A DNA stretch of 64,000 bases from Limnephilus marmoratus (taxonomy: Eukaryota > Arthropoda > Insecta > Trichoptera > Limnephilidae), in the NCBI GenBank assembly GCA_917880885.1, contig OU862919.1, positions 13,844,001 through 13,908,000 on the forward strand, given 5' to 3'. The position numbers were made by a program, and so were the translations under genes. Within the stretch, counting starts at the first letter, position 1, and every line of letters begins with the position of its first letter. Shown piece by piece: positions 61,318-64,000 of this stretch. The notes under the pieces are model-generated. The model had not been told where the DNA came from, made no database searches, and saw nothing but the letters and a program-made list of their open reading frames with translations.

Positions 61318-62543
61318 CAGTGGTCCTCAACCTTTTTATCACCGCGGATCGGTCAACATTTGATAATTTAACCGCAGCCTATTTCACTCATCAAGACTCC
61401 AAAAGCTTAAAGAATAGTTACACACAGATTAAGCAGATGATTTTTCTCTGGTGTGCACCTCGAATTTAAAGCTTTTCTCAAAACTGGAATCTGTATGCGG
61501 GAAGTCGTTTTAATCTACACCCAGAATATAAGAAACTGCAACTATTCATGTTCTCGAAAGGAATATTTAAAAGTTCACAAGCCGTCTCACAGTTGAGAGA
61601 AACCTTTTTTAGGTTTCGATTGCAATTATTTATGTCCTATAAAGGAGACTTTGAAAACCCACAAGTTTACTCAAGTGGAGAAAAACCATTTTCATGTTCC
61701 GGCTGCAACTATTCACGTTCTCAAAAGGAACATTTAAAAGTCCATAAGCCGTCTCACAGTGGAGAAAAAACTTTATCATGTTCCGACTGCGACTATTCGT
61801 GTTCTCGAAAGTGACAATTTAAAATCCACATGCTGACTAACTGTGGAGAAAAACCTTTTTCATGTTCCGAAATTTTACAAATAATGAAAAAAAATTACAA
61901 ATTTTAAAAAACAAAAAATTTGGAAAAATGTATGAGCACACGCGATACTAATGTGCTAACAGAATGAGTGCAAACCAGAGACTGATGAACTGGCGCGGAA
62001 GTCCCGGCTCACAAGTGAGTGACGTGAAGATGGGACTTCTCCTTTCTTTGTGCGAAATGTCGCTCGTTATGCGAAAAGTTGCTCATTAAGGGAGTTTTTT
62101 TCAAAATCTGTTTGCTCATTATGCGAATTACTTGTGAGAATATGTGACGCAAATGTGAATGGTAGAAGAAGTCGGGGACACCCGAGGAAGACATGGCACG
62201 ACCAAGTGAATCAGATACTTGAGTCCGAATAATAGAAGAGCATGTATGAATGTGAACGAGGCAAGGAGTGTGTGCCAAGATCGAGTTGTTTGGCGGTGCG
62301 TCCTCTCTGCCTACCCCTGCGGAAACGGCGTGATGGTTAGTTAGTTATCGAATTACTCATTATGGGAGGTGCTCGTCATGAGAGGTTCCGCTGTATTTTT
62401 TTGTGGATAATTATTTAATGTGTGTGTTCGATTTTTTTTACATAATTTTGATTTTTAAGCAGGCCCTTACGCAGCCCAGTACCATTTGGTCCACGGCCCA
62501 GTACTGGGCCGCGGCCCGGGGAACCCTATTTAGGGGACCACTG
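61318..62543 (+). mobile_element. hAT element carrying a zinc-finger array
   Basis: Ends CAGTGGTCCTCAACC and GGGGACCACTG, with interior CCGCGG-rich termini. Flanks TTCTAGGG (61310-61317) and TTTTAGGG (62544-62551) form the 8-bp duplication with one mismatch. No transposase in the 1226-bp interior. Confidence 0.85.
61548..61870 (+). pseudogene. C2H2 zinc-finger array inside a hAT element
   Basis: The frame contains GEKPFSCSGCNYSRSQKEHL then KVHKPSHSGEKTLSCSDC: Cys-X2-Cys-X12-His-X3-His with the SGEKP linker. Traces of four fingers are visible; a TGA at 61812-61814 interrupts, after which GEKPFSCSE reappears. No KRAB, BTB or ZAD domain is present. Confidence 0.75.
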
Positions 62544-62902
62544 TTTTAGGGTATTTGCTGCCATTCAATGTACCAGTAGATATGAATCCACTTTAAGTTA
62601 TGTGCTTTAAAGTTTTTGTAGGTATATGAATATAAAAGGCATTTCACTAATAATAAAAACAAAACCTCATGGCGCACATTTCCAACATTTGCAGACTATC
62701 ATCGCCAGGCATGTAAACCTCCAATGTGAATTTTATATAATTTTACAGAAGAGTGATGAAATCAGGAAAATCGAGATGCTCTCCCAAATAATATTCAGAA
62801 ATACACCCTTGAGGTGATTTTTCACAAAAAAACAGTGTTACACAAAACCTCCAAAAAAACAGATGTGAAAAAAAGGGAGTTAATTTTTTTAATTAATAAA
62901 TA

Positions 62903-63123
62903 AAACAATGTTACTTTGTTTGAACCACTTGTATATTTGTTTGAAGCCGACCGGTTTCGGAACGACCGTTCCATCCTCAGGGCAAACGTATACTGATTTG
63001 ACAATACAAAATAGTGGGTGGGAACAATGTATTATTACTAACGATTGTGGTAGGGGTGGAGGCGTTGCTAACCGGTCAGCTTTAAACAAATATACAAGTG
63101 GTTCAAACAAAGTAACATTGTTT
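62903..63123 (-). repeat. Inverted-repeat unit with hammerhead-like core
   Basis: 54-bp arms (62903-62956, 63070-63123) differ at two positions. The minus strand at 62988-62946 reads GTTTGCC, CTGAGGA, stem GGAAC/GTTCC, then GAAACCGGTC, GGCTTCAAAC. This reproduces the order stem I, CUGANGA, stem II, GAAA, short palindromic stem III and a GUC site. Hammerhead motifs of this kind are known from Penelope-like retroelements. Confidence 0.55.
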
Positions 63124-63184
63124 CATTTATCTATAATGGAGAACCGCAAAGTTATAGCTACATTCAAAAGTATTTTTTATTAAT

Positions 63185-64000
63185 CTTTTGTTCACCAGAG
63201 TATCCTTAAGGATACAATTAAAAAAATATTTCTCACTAGCTATTCGAAGGAAACTACTTGTGGTAGATTATAAACCATTTTTTTATAAATATAACACATT
63301 ATCTGGTAAGGCAGTACAATTCACAAAAAACTAGCAAGTTAATACGAAAATAGAATCAAGCACGGTGAAAATTTAACGTCGGCGATCAAGAGGTTAAAAA
63401 TATGTACATAGGTAATTTCTCTTGTAAATTTCTTTTTCACATTGGAGGTAATACGCGCCCGACGATGCATTATACTAGGCCTCAGCGAGAGCTCGTACGT
63501 ATGTTATCGTTGATCATCCTCTTCCTTCTCACGCATCTGGTATCAGAATAAAAGAGACAGAGTATAGTAGAACGATTTCTCTTATTTTTACTAATAATGT
63601 GATAACTACAATTACTGGTGTAACAAAACAAATTAAATGTTGAGAAAAGAAAAAGCAAAAATTTGAAGAAATAGTACTTTAATAGGTAAAAAATACATAA
63701 TAATTACTAAATAAATACAATTTTATTGATATTCCACTGAGTCTCAAACAAACATAGTATCATTATTTCTGACCAAAGGCACACCAACAGTCATAGCCCC
63801 CAGTGACTCAACTTGCCTTCTAGAATCCCTTAACATTTATAAAAAACATGAAAATAATGTCAATATTTGTGAAACCAACAAACATTTCACACAAAAGTGG
63901 AAATTCAAACGATGCACATAAAATATATCATTCTACTTTAAAACGCAATGAATGGTGTAATCTAATGAATGAATATGTACAAAACAAAATATCTTTATCA
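63185..64000. other. Gene-free end of window
   Basis: AT-rich, with no recognised gene, RNA or repeat. Confidence 0.3.

Overview
The window is a repeat-saturated stretch of an insect nuclear genome. It is AT-rich and non-coding almost throughout. The only host gene I can follow is a nine-exon piece of a secreted-type carboxylesterase, plus strand, 26124-54267. Insect origin is inferred from the esterase subtype (nucleophile elbow context [12 protein letters not shown], seen in insect venom-esterase-6/juvenile-hormone-esterase-like enzymes), the errantivirus-type env remnant, and the transposon spectrum. Frequent GGTACC-centred TAGGTACCTA-like words and Helitron-like repeats ending in ATTAGTAGGAT/CTAGT would fit Lepidoptera, but Hemiptera cannot be excluded. 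I would not name a species.

Layout. 1-4.4 kb: broken gag-pol of a Ty3/gypsy-type element on the plus strand, then an env remnant, polypurine tract and LTR edge of another element on the minus strand. 4.4-26 kb: intergenic graveyard of MITEs (5571, 8066, 10399 with 10525 nested, 11590, 12239, 13906, 19639), LINE tails (7.3, 9.5, 18.3, 21.4, 25.6 kb), Helitron-like copies (14.7-16.5 and 20.6-21.2 kb) and ribozyme-like inverted repeats (13.0, 23.7 kb). 26.1-54.3 kb: the esterase, with introns of 0.6 to 7.8 kb stuffed with repeats. Intron 3 holds a nearly intact 5.4-kb RNase H-bearing LINE (31245-36610, 13-bp target duplication) nested in a Helitron-like copy. Intron 6 holds a 3.3-kb hAT with a decayed CR1-like LINE inside. 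Intron 8 is one LINE fragment split by two hATs. 54.7-64 kb: a PIF/Harbinger-type element, two tandem duplications each interrupted by a mobile element, a minisatellite, a LINE tail, a zinc-finger-bearing hAT and a second ribozyme-like inverted repeat.

The esterase fragment encodes 503 residues with Ser 146, Glu 276 and His 398 (partial numbering) as catalytic triad and an HGG oxyanion motif. It lacks about 60-70 N-terminal residues, whose exon(s) I did not find. It ends in the ER-retrieval tetrapeptide KDEL, and its third intron has a GC donor.

I see no operon-like or defence-like new system. The best leads are: two independent hAT elements that carry decayed C2H2 zinc-finger arrays; inverted-repeat units with a hammerhead-ribozyme-like core; four near-perfect hairpins or palindromes; a polypurine tract carried next to the 3' hairpin of a Helitron-like family; and a KDEL-terminated esterase.
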